Assembly: GCA_023238725.1 (NCBI GenBank)
Contig: CM041544.1
Location: 4,856,001 to 4,920,000, forward strand
DNA length: 64,000 bases
From: Scortum barcoo
Taxonomy: Eukaryota; Chordata; Actinopteri; Centrarchiformes; Terapontidae
Reading direction: 5' to 3'
Of this stretch, positions 1 to 12,600 are shown one piece after another. The notes beneath the pieces are model-generated. The model had not been told where the DNA came from and searched no databases. It was given only the letters and a program-made list of their open reading frames with translations. Positions within the stretch are counted from its first letter, which is position 1, and every line of letters begins with the position of its first letter. The position numbers and the translations under genes are program-made.

Positions 1-492
1 TGGCCGCCAGCCAGGCAAGTCATTTGCACTCCTATAATCTACTAGGTTTCCAATAATATTGGTGTTATATAATGCACTGCATTAGTCATGCCTTTTTTTT
101 CAAATTAATAACTAGATTTCACAAAATTTGTTTCATTTCAGTGCTCATATGCATGCATATGAGATGCACGTCTGTGTGCTGCTATGAATTGTCAAGCCAA
201 AACAAAATCGAAGAAAAATTCTGTTGTTGTTAACGTTGTAAACAATCAGGACAGTAATAATGTGTCATGTCAGTGCAAAAATGTTTTAAATTAACTGTCC
301 GATTTTCACTCTCTTTAATTAGCTGACATTCAGTTTCCTAAACAGAAACATGCCATGTAGTATCTATATAACTTGTTCACTGTACTGAATTAAACACAAT
401 AGTAGAAGTTAGAATTATAAGAATAGGAATAGTCAGGAATCCCTTGGCTTGAGACTACTTTTTAAAATTTACATCATACGTTTCTCTGGTAC
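1..492 (-). other. cfap46 intron 50 (partial)
   Basis: AT-rich intron sequence running off the left edge of the window. I see no further CFAP46 exon here; the next conserved C-terminal blocks of the family are not found. Confidence 0.7.
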
Positions 493-654
493 CTTTCTCT
501 GGTTCTTCTCTGTTAAGACGACTGTGGAGAAGCTGGAGGGAGAAGTCTCGAGACACGGACCCCAGGCCTTCCACATGCAGGACGGACAAGGCTTCCAGCG
601 GCAACTCCAACAACTTCCTGTCTGCCAGCAACACCAAGCACTCCCCTGGTTCTG
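493..654 (-). CDS. cfap46: cfap46 exon 50, last exon in window
   Basis: Residues 2264-2318, VLLADRKLLELPLEALSVLH and SVSRDFSLQLLHSRLNREE. Human [20 protein letters not shown] and SVSREFSLQMLWNRLHKEE. The acceptor CAGCAG is tandem (start at 654 or 651) and lies next to a (TG)n tract that replaces a normal polypyrimidine tract. The donor is taken as GTACCA at 492. GTATGA at 479 is an alternative with another phase, and only the next exon, outside the window, can decide. Confidence 0.85.
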
Positions 655-657
655 CTG

Positions 658-694
<37 letters not shown>

Positions 695-3600
695 ATGAAC
701 AGTGAGTGCAAACCTGTTTTTTTATCCTTAAAATCTTTAAGAGGTTGTTGTACAACAGCTTTTAAGGAACTATTGGTCCACTTCTGAAGTTCTGCAACTG
801 GTATAATGTGACTGTTCCAACAAATTTGGACTGTTTCTTCAGTTTACATGTTAGTGGCTCTGTGGTCCCCACTGCTCTTTGTAAAAGGACGTGCACGTGT
901 AAATCAACGTGTATCACATAAAATCAGATATACAGCAACACCATTTGCCTGAGGGTGGAAGATTCAGTCTGCTTGAATAGAAACCTGTGGATAGGGTGCC
1001 AATAGACCGATAGGAATCACAGCAATTGCTGGAATAGTGGTTCATGTGATAGATTATAAAGATAACCACAAGGCCCTCAGGGTGTCACAGACACAAGCAA
1101 GCTCACATCCAGCGTGCTCTACCTTTACCTGAGCTCCCTTTCTCTTCTTTATCTTTGGTTTTGATCACCTCAGGGACTGGTAGTGATGCAGACTGGGGCC
1201 TGAGGGAGGTAAGGACAGTTGCAGATCAGTAGTAGTACCTTATATCTGACAGGGACATATGATACAAACAGTTAGTGTAAAATGTGTCAAAGTGTAAGAA
1301 ATGCAGACATAATCAATCTAGATTTGCAGATAAACTAGTCTCACTTTTTTTGAACACACATATGAAAAATCTTTTCTCACAGTGGACATTTGAACCTGCC
1401 ACAGCGATAAAACCTTTACTTCAAAGTAGCAAAATTTTCTTCCCTAGACTAAAAAAAACTGAATGAAATTTGCAGAGCCTTTGTAGTGGACAGATTGGGG
1501 AATCTGATGACATATACAATACTTCACCTTAGGCAAGAGAAGTCAAACTGTGTGAGAAGTGGATTCAAATAGTCTTCCATATCTTGTACAATTTCTCTGA
1601 AATGAGGTGCTAGCATTTCTTCTGTGGCAGTTTTCTGTATAGGGGAACAAGAAAAAAGAGAAGAGTAATGCAGTATTTATTGTCTCAAGTCGCTGATTAC
1701 CTTCACACGCACATCACGTCTTGCAGCAAGACAATGCCTGGATGTAAAAGTCAGCTGTTCCAAGACGTGACAATAAGTGCAGCGGAGTGAGCTTATTTAC
1801 GAGGCTCGAATTAGATAATGTTAAAAGAGTGAAAGAGGAGCAGAGGTCTCAACAAGACATACACAGGGAAAAACCTGATGCTCCTCAGAGGCCTCCGGTC
1901 TGCCCTCAGCACCGTGCCAACAGGCTTCCTTCAGGATGGCATGTCGAGTCTCGCGGCCAAAGGCCTGAGTCTGCTCCCTCAGTGCCAGCAGAGCCCGTGG
2001 GCTGACTGAAACCTTGGCCACTCTAGAGCACTTCAGGGTACCTCCAACAACAGAATTGGCACACATTCAGACATACATACTCACAGACACATACCGGCCT
2101 TGTAATTGGTCCCCATGAGCACCTCCACCCTTCCTTCCCATTGCTTCTTCTGTAAGATCTCTCTCTCTCTCGTCTTCCATCTCATCTTGTGTTCTCTGCT
2201 TGTTTTCTGTTTCATGAATTTGTCCTTATTCTCAGACAATGCGTCTAGATACCAGCCTATTCCTTTTTTTTCCAACACTTCCTACAGATTCTTATGTCAG
2301 ACTAGTCCCAGGAAAGGTCATGTGAGCAGGTAATGCAGTTTGCTAATACCCCATGATGACTTATGAAAGTGTTCCATGTCTGGACAGTACAGAAGCAAAG
2401 AGGTCAAAGGGAAATTCAGGTCTTGTTCTACACTTTCTTGCCTTTTCCTCCCTCCTTGTCATAATTAAAATTGAACTTTTCATCTGCCTTGCAGAAAAAT
2501 GTTACATGGGAATACTAAATTCATTTGGCTCCACATGCTGAGAACAGTGCCATTTGCAACACTGTATGTGTGATGAAGAGCATATTCCCCAGGGCTATGG
2601 AACACATTAAATGCAGTATAAAGATGTGTAAATGTTCTCTTTGAAATGGCCCACCTCTCTCATATAAGTAGTAAGTTTGACGGCTCTTTGAATTGTGAAT
2701 CCATTTAAAAAAAATGAAAAAATGCACACCTCACCTGTAACTTGTGTGGTCTTTCCTTTTTGATTTGGAGCTTTGGTCACTTGATAGAAGGCCCCATAAA
2801 GTTCTGAACTAAAAACAAAACAAACAAGCAAAAACATAAAAACTCTTAACCCCCTAACTCTTTACTGTTCAAGTGAGAAATTTAATTAAAAGACCTTAAA
2901 TTTCCAGTAACACAGATGCATTTAATCTCTATCCTCACATACAGATACAGACATTTCCACAGTCAGCCCTCTAGTGGCAGTTGTACCACACAGCACGTCC
3001 CTTCTGCCCCAGATATGACTGTTGTCTAAACCTAATGCGACTTGTGTGACCTACAGTCATTTACACGTACCGTTACACTGTCAGGGGCACATAAGGACAT
3101 AATCTAGCTTGGGAAAGAAAGGGAAATAGAGAGAGAAAACAAACAAGGACAAAATAGACATTACCCATCTCCAGAGTGCTGAAGCAGCAGGATCTTCAGG
3201 TTGGGTGGAAGCTCTGAGAGGATGTTTAGGTGGCTGGGACAGATGGTCAGGTGGCTGAACGCCTGCAAACCAGACCAGTCATTTCAAGATAACACTCTAG
3301 AATATTATACAAAATTACAGTGCCGTTGAAATACTTTTTCTTTATCTGAAAAAAAGAATTTTAGAAAAGATAAAAGGTAGGATGTTGGTCTTAAAAGTTT
3401 AATTTGCCTGTTGCACAAAGAAGGTTCAGGCAGAAAACAGAAATATTTTTTGGGGTTTCAGTAGAGAAGGATTCCAAACATAGGTGTAGTGGATTTAGAT
3501 ACGGATAGTAAGGACATGTTTCTACTCATGTCAAGGTGCTGCTGAATTCCCCCATCACTATTTTTAAAAATCATAAAAGATCTTTTCATTTAAACTCTAC

Positions 3601-6600
3601 CTAGTGTAAGACTGGTAACATCAATGCAGTTATATGCTTTGTGTCTTTCCTGCAAAAAGTGACCTATGATGACGAGTGAATGAATAGCAGTTTTGAAGGA
3701 ATTTGTATTATACTTAAAAACACTGACTATAATCAACATCAACTAATATTTAACATTTAAATTCTAGGTGTAATGTGTTTTATTTTTATCAAACTGTATT
3801 ATTAAGCAAAAAAAAAAGTATCAGGTCCTTTTTTCAGAAGAACCAAAGTGTAGTGAAGTAACAGCTTGACTGCTCTGTATTCAGTCCAAACATTAATAAT
3901 CTTCTAGTTGATGTAATATGGCTAGATGCCGACCCAAGGCTACAGATGCCAGCAAGTTGTCCCACATACCAGCTACTGTACGTGTTAGTGTGACATATAA
4001 ACTTTTCAGAGGGCCTGTGCTTGCAGCTCCACTGCTCTGTGTGATTTTGGAATCCTACTGTACATTCAGAGCAAAGGCCATAACAATACCAATATCGTGT
4101 CCCCCGTCAAGGGAATTTACTGGGCCGCATATGACAGCATCCATAAATCATGACTGGAGAGTGCTTGGTGACCCTGTACCTTTGAGATGCTATTCAGGGA
4201 GTCCTCCACTCCCTTCAGCATGCTGCTGGGCCTCTCCTCGTGAGAGAGGAGCAATTTCCTGTGAAGGCTGAGCAGAGCAGAGAGCTGGGAGACACCGGTG
4301 CCAGCACAGGCAGAACTTAGGACCTCAGCCATCGTGGCAACAGTGCAGCAGCTCTGGGAATAAAACACAAGACGGATGAAGGAATTGCTGGCAATAGCAG
4401 GAATTATAGTAGGTGATGATATCCTGAAGAATACCATTAAGAATGTGAAGATGATGTGTGGGTGAAGATGCAAGGGACTGTGTTGTGCATAGAGCCTGCT
4501 GCATGCAGCAGTCAGTGTGAGCATGTGGAGCCATGCTTTATACAATGCTCTATATGTGGAGAGTTCTACAGCATGCATAGGAAATGATGATATAGTTGTT
4601 TCTATACTGTTTTACAAACACTGCATATGTAAGACAATGCCTGAAGGCTAAAACAATGCATATTGTCTGATTCGCAATACCTGAAACAGTGCAAGATATT
4701 GACCTGCCACCGCAGGGTCTGACTGGCCATGACACTCCAACATGTTGAGAGAGGCCTCAGCCAGGATGGAGCAGGGAAGTTTGTGTTGCAGACACAGGTT
4801 GATGGCCTCTGCCAGTGCCTTACTGGCCTGGTCCAACAGCTGCTTGGCTCTGTGCCTCCTCAGCTGCTAAAAAGACATCACAGACGCACACACAAAATGC
4901 AGGCAGATCAGCATCCCTGAGCACTAAAAAAGTCAATGCAAGCAACACAAGCATGTTGTACTGCATACATAAACTACAACACTATCAATTCAGTACAGAA
5001 TATCTCTATTAAATCATTATTACAGTATAAGTCCCCTGTAAAAAGCTTGCAAGCACATTGACTGGCCATTAAAGATTCTTTCCTAACATATCCTAATAAA
5101 TGCAACCAAACCCACAGCCCTAAAAAGTCCCAAATGACAAAACACAATAAAAGAACTGATGAAGTGTGTGCTTCAATGCAGGCTCCCCAAGTCAAAACTC
5201 AACCACACAACATTTGCAATTGAATCTTACTTAATATTCCAAAATGTTGCTACATAAATAATACATTGCCCCCATTTTATTCTGCAAGTTTGATGTGGAC
5301 ACGAGATCTCTGGGCTCTGACTTTCAATATAAGAACTATGCAGAGCGTCCAGAGATTTACCTCCAGGGGATTTGAGATGTGAGGTGAACCTCAGTATAAA
5401 GACCTTAGATTAGAGATGAGTTAGAAGTGATGAGGTCACTTGTCAGGAGGTATGTACCTGCAGCTCAGCATTTTTGGCAGAGGTCACCCTCGGCTCTCTT
5501 CTGCTTGATTCTCTGTCTTTCTCTTTCTCTGAATTCTCATCCTCCACGGAAGCAGCTTTAGGGTCAGACCAGGGTCCCTTCTGTGCAAAGTTAGTTCAAG
5601 ATCACAGAATAATGATCGTGATTAGTATAAAATCCCTTCATGATCACAAACCATGAAGACCTAAGCTTTTCTGTCTTAAATTATGTAAGCGGGCAACCAT
5701 CCCTCTAATCCCTATAAGCTTTTTACCTGTGTAGCAACTTTTTCCAGGTTATTTGTCCATTGGTGTGTACTGTATGTGTGTGTGTTTGTGTGTATATCTG
5801 GATCACGTTTCCAAAAAAGGTACAAAAAAAAGATTTATGTGACTTTCCGTGATTAAGTGAGAGTGTATTCAAAACTTCTGGTATGTTGTTTTTATGGTCA
5901 GAAAATTTTATTTAAATAAAGGTCAGAGACATAGTTTAGAGAAGGTTTCAACCTTTTAGTTTTACTGTTTAAACAATTATGGGCAGGTAAAGATGCCAGA
6001 AAACAGTAAATAAATACCTTAATAATACACATTGACACTCATGTCAAACATCATGTAAGCAACTTCAGTTCCTTCAGATTACTGAAAGCTTCTGTCTCCC
6101 CTGTGTTTTGTTTCCGTGTTCCCCTTGTGTGTGCGTTTGTCTCCCTCTGTCTGTTTCTGTGTGTCATGTCTGTCTGTTGCCAGGAGGACAAGGAGGTTAC
6201 TCCAGGGCACTCATTACCACACCTGGGCTGATCACCGCACCTGAGAGTCATCCTGCAATCAAGCCACCCACTCTTCAGCAGTATTTAACCACCGGCTCAT
6301 TCCACCGTTCTCCCCCAGACTGTTCAGTTACCCTGCTTGGTACTTTGTGATTTTTCTTTTTTCCCCTGAAGTTTTTGCCTGTTTCTAATCTGATCTGTTT
6401 TTGTGCTTCAGACTCCTAGTGTTGTTGAATCTGCCTGCCTGGTTTTCCTTGTCTTCCTCCCTGGCTTCATCTCCCCCTCTGCAGTCCTGCCTGCACCACT
6501 CCAGCCCAGTTTGACCCTCTGCTTTGTCCACACCACGCCGGCCTCACGCCACACTCCGCCTGCTCTGTCCCTGCTCCACCGGCTACACGTCAAGCTGCAA

Positions 6601-9600
6601 ATGCCCACTGCTAACCACCAAACTCCCCACGGTGGTAATCGGACTCTTGGCTCTGAAAAGCAGTACTCTTTGGCTTTCTGAAACCTGCCTTTGATAAGTC
6701 TCCATTAAAAGACTTTGTGTTCAACCTAATTCCCTCTGGTGTCTGGTCTGCATTTTGGGGTCCTAGCCTAGCTCTGCTTGAAACCATAACATCCCCCCCT
6801 AAATGTTCACTTCTTTCAAACACAGCTCTAGTTTGCAATGTAGGATCACTGATAACACTTTAGTCTCAATCCCAAGATGAGAAAGTGAGACTAGAAATTG
6901 CCCTCCACAGTTCCAGAAGATATTATACAACAGTTCTCACACATACTACTGTAAGTGTCACTTTTAACATCCCAGTATTTACTTATGACTCTGTTTTTCT
7001 GTTTACATTTAATGTACATGAAATGTATCCATATCTGTCAGTCCATCTTGGTGCTATATAAGGCATTTCAAAGGCAATTTTGTTTTGTGCTATGCATAAT
7101 TTTTTTTTTTTAAATTTGTTCCATGCCATGAAGTTTAATATGGCAAACATTTTGATTTAAAGATTAGGACCTCCAAGTTATTGGGGCCTGGACTTCTGAT
7201 CAAAGAGATTTTGTATTTCAAAGGTATGAAGCTGGAGAACTGACTACTTTGTTCTGTTTCCAGTAGTCTAGTTCCCATTTCTAATGTATTTACTACGTTT
7301 CCTGATATCCCCCTGTAATTCTCTGAGTAATGTATCAGACTCTACATTTTCCTGTTGCCTGTGAGAACTTTAGATGTACCAGACATGTATAAATGAGCAT
7401 TATGTGTAAACATTTCTGTTGTCTACCTGTTTGCATTTGTCCCAGAAAGTACACAGATAAATGGGGTCTTCCTGCACAGCCAGCAATCTAAGGTACTTTC
7501 CCATCATACTCAAGCAGCTTGCTCTGGCCTCTATGTTGTCCGGAGAGTTAGAAGTGACTGCAGCCAGCTGGCCCAGAGCCACCTGCCCCAAGGTACTGCC
7601 TGTGCTCGCCCACTCCTGGACAACACACAGGGAAGTTAAGGTCAGATGAGGACATGGTTCAGAGGCAATGTACTCACATGTCATGTCATGTGACAAGTAT
7701 CTGGATACACAGACCTATCTTTTTTTCTTTCACTAGGAAAAGCTGTTCTAAAAGCTGTTCAGAAGCAGTATTAGAGGAGTGGTGAGTACTCTAGTTTAAT
7801 CTAAAAGTTATTATAAAATGTATCACAGCAAACCCTGATATGGTATGACTATCGGACATAGTGACACAGAAAGAGTGAGAGAGTGCAAGCGAATGGGAAA
7901 GAGACAAAAAAAAAACTTAAAAATAACAGAAAATAAAAGAATTACATCAAGTCCAGTTGATACACTTGTTATGACCACAGCCCTGACAGCACTTCTCAGC
8001 CTGCTAATCCAAACTATAAATATTAAATAAGAAATCTCCAATTCAGTATTCTGGGTGGTGCAATCATTAAAATCTTATTTTGCTTTTCAAACATGTGATA
8101 ACTGGCAATAAGCCCATTCAGAATGGAGGGAATTGTTATGTAGTGTAACTGTCACATGCCTGGAGTTTTAGGACAGTCTACTTGTTAAGCACTGTTATTT
8201 AGGAAATCAAATCTTTATTTTTGTTTCAAATTACATTATCAAGAGCTATATATGTCTTAAATGTTGGATACAGTAAGTTGATATGCAGCCATCATAACTC
8301 CCTGTTTGTTAGCTCTCTTGTTTTCTTGAGGAGCATTAGCTTAGAGGAGAGTGGAGTGAGTTTGTACTAACCCATGAACGATGGCAACTTTTCATAGTCA
8401 CTTTTTAGCTTGATATACTTGAATGGTGGCATTTATTTGATTATGACAGTGATAATATCACAATAATAATAATAACTACTGTCCTGGCATCCTCAAAGCC
8501 AATAATGAATTTTCCCTTTAGAGACACAGGGTGAGGTGGGGTGGTGATGGATTAAGTCCTCAGAGCTAACAGAGAGGTTAAACAACCACTGTAAATTGTT
8601 GGTTAGCCACAAGAGATTTACTCTCAAGATTGAAATAAAGTGCACAACTGCCTGTTACTTTGCATGTTAGCGTCCCCAAGTGGCAATGATGCGCAACTAA
8701 CCTGCACCCTCCTCTGACCTACATAGTAAGCCACAAGGTGTAAATCTTTCATTTGTTCAAAGCAATATTTTGTACTTTTTAAAGTGTGTTGAGTTCTATG
8801 AGACATCCAGGAGGTACAAGCTATATTTGCGAGTATGAGAAATTAAGCGTTGGTCCTTTTATTTGTGTATGATGAAAAGATAAAAATGATAATGACCTAT
8901 CCTTCAAAATAAGATGCTACACCCTCATAAAGAAATAAAGAAATGGTCAGGTAATGCAGTAGTTTGTTGCAAGAAAAAAGAATGTGACAATGCTTTAATG
9001 TTATCTGTTAATTTATCACATTAAATGGTGTGACAGAAAGACAATGTGGCAGGTTTTAAGTTTGATTACATCACAACATGATTAAAAAGTTCACATTTGA
9101 CCCAGGTTTGAGATGCTTGTTCACTGTCTAACCTGTTCTATGGAGTTGGGCTCAGGGGTGCAGCGTGTGAACTCCTCCAGTGCTATCTCAGCGGGGGTCT
9201 TCTTCTCCCGGGCCAGAGCTTGGAGTTTCTCCTCAGCACAGCGCTCCTCCAGAACGGCCAAACAAAATTCTGCCAGCGTCAGTCGCAGGCGCTGCAGCCT
9301 CCGCGTGGCTGCCAGTGACAGCCCATGACTCTGGTAAGGACGGAAGCGTCAGCATGAAAACAAAAATGGGAAAATGCACTCAAAATGTTTTGCACACACG
9401 AATAGTAGATCATAAAGGAAACTGTATCACATATCTGAAATATACAAATGAGTGTGTATGGGGCATGGGACAAAGTCAAGGAACTCAATTTAATGATGGA
9501 GAGTGGTGGGCTTGGGTAAAGGAATGTGATGTGATGATGAGTTCACATACATATAATGTGAAATGTGTGATATTGTGAGAAATGGCAAATTACATAATTG

Positions 9601-12600
9601 TCTGAATAAGAGCAAACACCACAAATTCAAACAACATAGAGTTAAATATGAACAGAAGAAAGGCCAGCTCATAAATATGAATAAAAGCAATATTCAGTGG
9701 TTACAGCTGTTGCCTCCTGTTTCCAATACAAGTTGGATGTCAGAACCTACTAGGGCAGCAGCACCATCTGCAGAGAGCACATTGCTACAATCCATCCTCC
9801 AGTGACTGACTCATTCACCGAAGATTTAATCAAAACCTCAATCGAACAAGAATTTGCAGCAGCATCTTTCTTTCATGTTTCCATCAACATGTAAATCAGC
9901 AGCCAGCGTGGTGCCGGTCTGTCTCTGGCGCAGAAGCCCTCGGACAACCCCATCTGTATGTGAGCTTGTATAGTGTCTGGATAAAATATGATTCTAAGTC
10001 CCATCTGCTGTTGACATGTAAAAGTAATGAAGACTTTATCTGTTTGTGTCAGAAGACTGTTAAAATGTGCTCTGAGATATCAACACACATACACACACAA
10101 ATATTTAGCTGGGATATCACACAACGCCAGACTATGACAGTGGCACAACAGGCCCTTAATAACCTCATGCAGAAGCCTAATTGTGATGCGGTCAATTAGA
10201 CTCTTTAAGAAAGTAAACACGCGGATAGAGCAAACAAAGCCTCTCTGTCTGTCATAAAGCCATAAACAGGGCTTTTCACAGAAAAATCCTTTCTTCTCTC
10301 AACAGTGAAAAACATGCTCACAAGCTCTCTAAATAGGATGAAACATTTTGCCATCTGCACACGTCCTTTTGATGGGCCAACAATTTAAGCCAGAAAAAAT
10401 ATAACAGCCAAGCAAATGTACAACTACAGTTGTTCAAAGCTATGGTTTGTTTTTAGATTGAGTAATTCCTTCTCCTCTGTCCCGTAAGTTGAATCAGGTG
10501 TTCATGTGTGGCCACATTCTCTGCTGATCAGTGTCCTCATTGATTAATTTTGTCCTGATTGATTAAATGTGTGAATAATAGAGGACAGAATGTGAGGACA
10601 AATGAGGACTGGACAGGCATCATCCTTGGAAAATGAATTTTCAAGGAGCACTTAAGTTACCTCCTGCTGTGAAATGAGCAGCCTCTGAACATTCAGCATC
10701 ACGTGTTCCTGCTCTGTAACAGCAAGCTGCATTTGGGAGACGCCATCGAGCAGGAAGCGCTTTTTGTCCTTTGTCCTCGAAGTATGTTTGGCGAGGATTC
10801 TGTAGAGCAAAATTATTAAGAGAGGACAAAGAATGGTTGTGTGAACAAGACAATGAGTGAGTCAAATGGAGTGTGTGAGAGCACACTGGGTCTCATGCAA
10901 GAACCACTTAGACAAACACATTTGTTCTTATGTGGCAAGTATGAGTTATTTAAGAGGATTTTCTCAGGTAAAAATGACACTTGGGGGTCAGTCAGGCCTG
11001 TTCTTCATGCCATGTACAGACTGTCTGCCTAGTCATACTGCCTTAATGTCAATGAACAAAGTAAGAAAATTTAACTAAAATAAAGCAAATAACTAAGATA
11101 AACTTCTGTTCACATATTACCATCATCATTGCTGCTAATGTAGAAGATTTTTAGATTTTATGCTTTCATTGGTCTATTTTAGCAGAGTAACTTCTACAGT
11201 TCAGTAGTTGCTGGAAAATTTTTATACTCTCACAACAGCTGTAGGGCCTTGATACAAGTCGCTGTCCAGCATCATCCTCTGTTACATCAACTGTAATGGT
11301 GTATCACCTGTAGTAAGCTATAATATTGTTGTTCAAAATATCTCCATGACTGTTACAACCCCCTGATCGCCTCATATTAGTCACGGACCACTTTGCTTTA
11401 GGGGGATGTATGTCAGACCATTCTCTTTTCAATTCTGTCACACTTCAGTGCTGCTCTTATGGTGTGATAGCTTACAGCTGTATTCTAAATGTTGTCTAAT
11501 TGTTTCAGGTCCCCTAAGTGTGAATGGCGGCACTCCATTAGTTTATTTTGACAAGTTTATCCAGTTAGGAGAGTTTGCTGAATCCATCTTGGAACACTGG
11601 AATGAAAAAAGCCTCGGAGTATAAAGTGTAAGTTCAGGATAAGAATCAGAAAATGTTCTTGCATGAGGCCCATTGTGTGTGAGTCTGGTGGAGATGTAAT
11701 AGTGGTATGAAATCAAATTTAATTTAATTTTATATGCAGAGTTTCATAACCCATCTACATGCACCAACGTACATTAAACATTTGTGACTGACTAACCTCA
11801 GACCTTGGGCGTACTCTACATGTGCCTCTGCTGCCTGTTCTCGATAACCAAGTGTCTTGAAACCACTGGCACACTCTCTGAGTGTGTCACAGGCGGCCAT
11901 TAGTCTCTGGACAGCCTCAGTGCTGAGTGTCTCTCCAGGCTCATCACCACCAAGGGAACGCACACATTCAATGGCTCCTCTGGAACACAACGAAACATAT
12001 TCAATTAGATGCCCATTAAAGTCACAACCTATAAGTGTGTTTGGCATTTAACATTTTAAAATATGACATTTAATTAATGAAATGCATAACTGTTACATGT
12101 GGTGAATAGAGACAACTTTTTAAAGCTCATGTTTTAGCCAGATGACTTTTGTTTGAGTGAAATATCCAGGATACATTTACACACAAGGGGTATTTACTAA
12201 GCTTTTTGCAAATTTCGACTACAAAGTTTATTTTGTTGTTAATTTTTTAGTCAATAGAAGCAATACACACTTGTCTTTAGTGTCTAACTTTCTATGTATG
12301 TCCTAAAAAGGTGCTGCTGATTTTACACTTGCTTTTCCCAGACGTTTAGTTTCATATGCAGTGTCTTCTAATGTGACATTGATCAGGAATGCCTTAAGAT
12401 ACATACAGCAAAGTTCAAACATGCAATTTTAAGTGGTGTTGCTTTTATTCAATTTTATCTCAAAATGTCAGTGCGGTCTATTAGCAAAAATGCACAAATC
12501 TAATTTGACTGTTTAATACCTAAAACAGTGTGCAAATACTTAGTAAAAAGTTTTATTATAAATACAAATAAATAAATAAAAACTTATAGTAGTAAAAGTG

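Noticed and set aside
449..787. 112-codon plus-strand open frame over exon 50 and the CA repeat
   Set aside because: It is the antisense shadow of a conserved CFAP46 exon plus a (CA)n repeat coding for TH dipeptides.
6403..6681. 92-codon proline/leucine-rich open frame
   Set aside because: Lies wholly inside the solo LTR, has no domain and no splice context; low-complexity C/T-rich sequence stays open by composition.
9180..9578. 132-codon plus-strand open frame
   Set aside because: Its first half is antisense to CFAP46 exon 40; the rest is AT-rich intron sequence.
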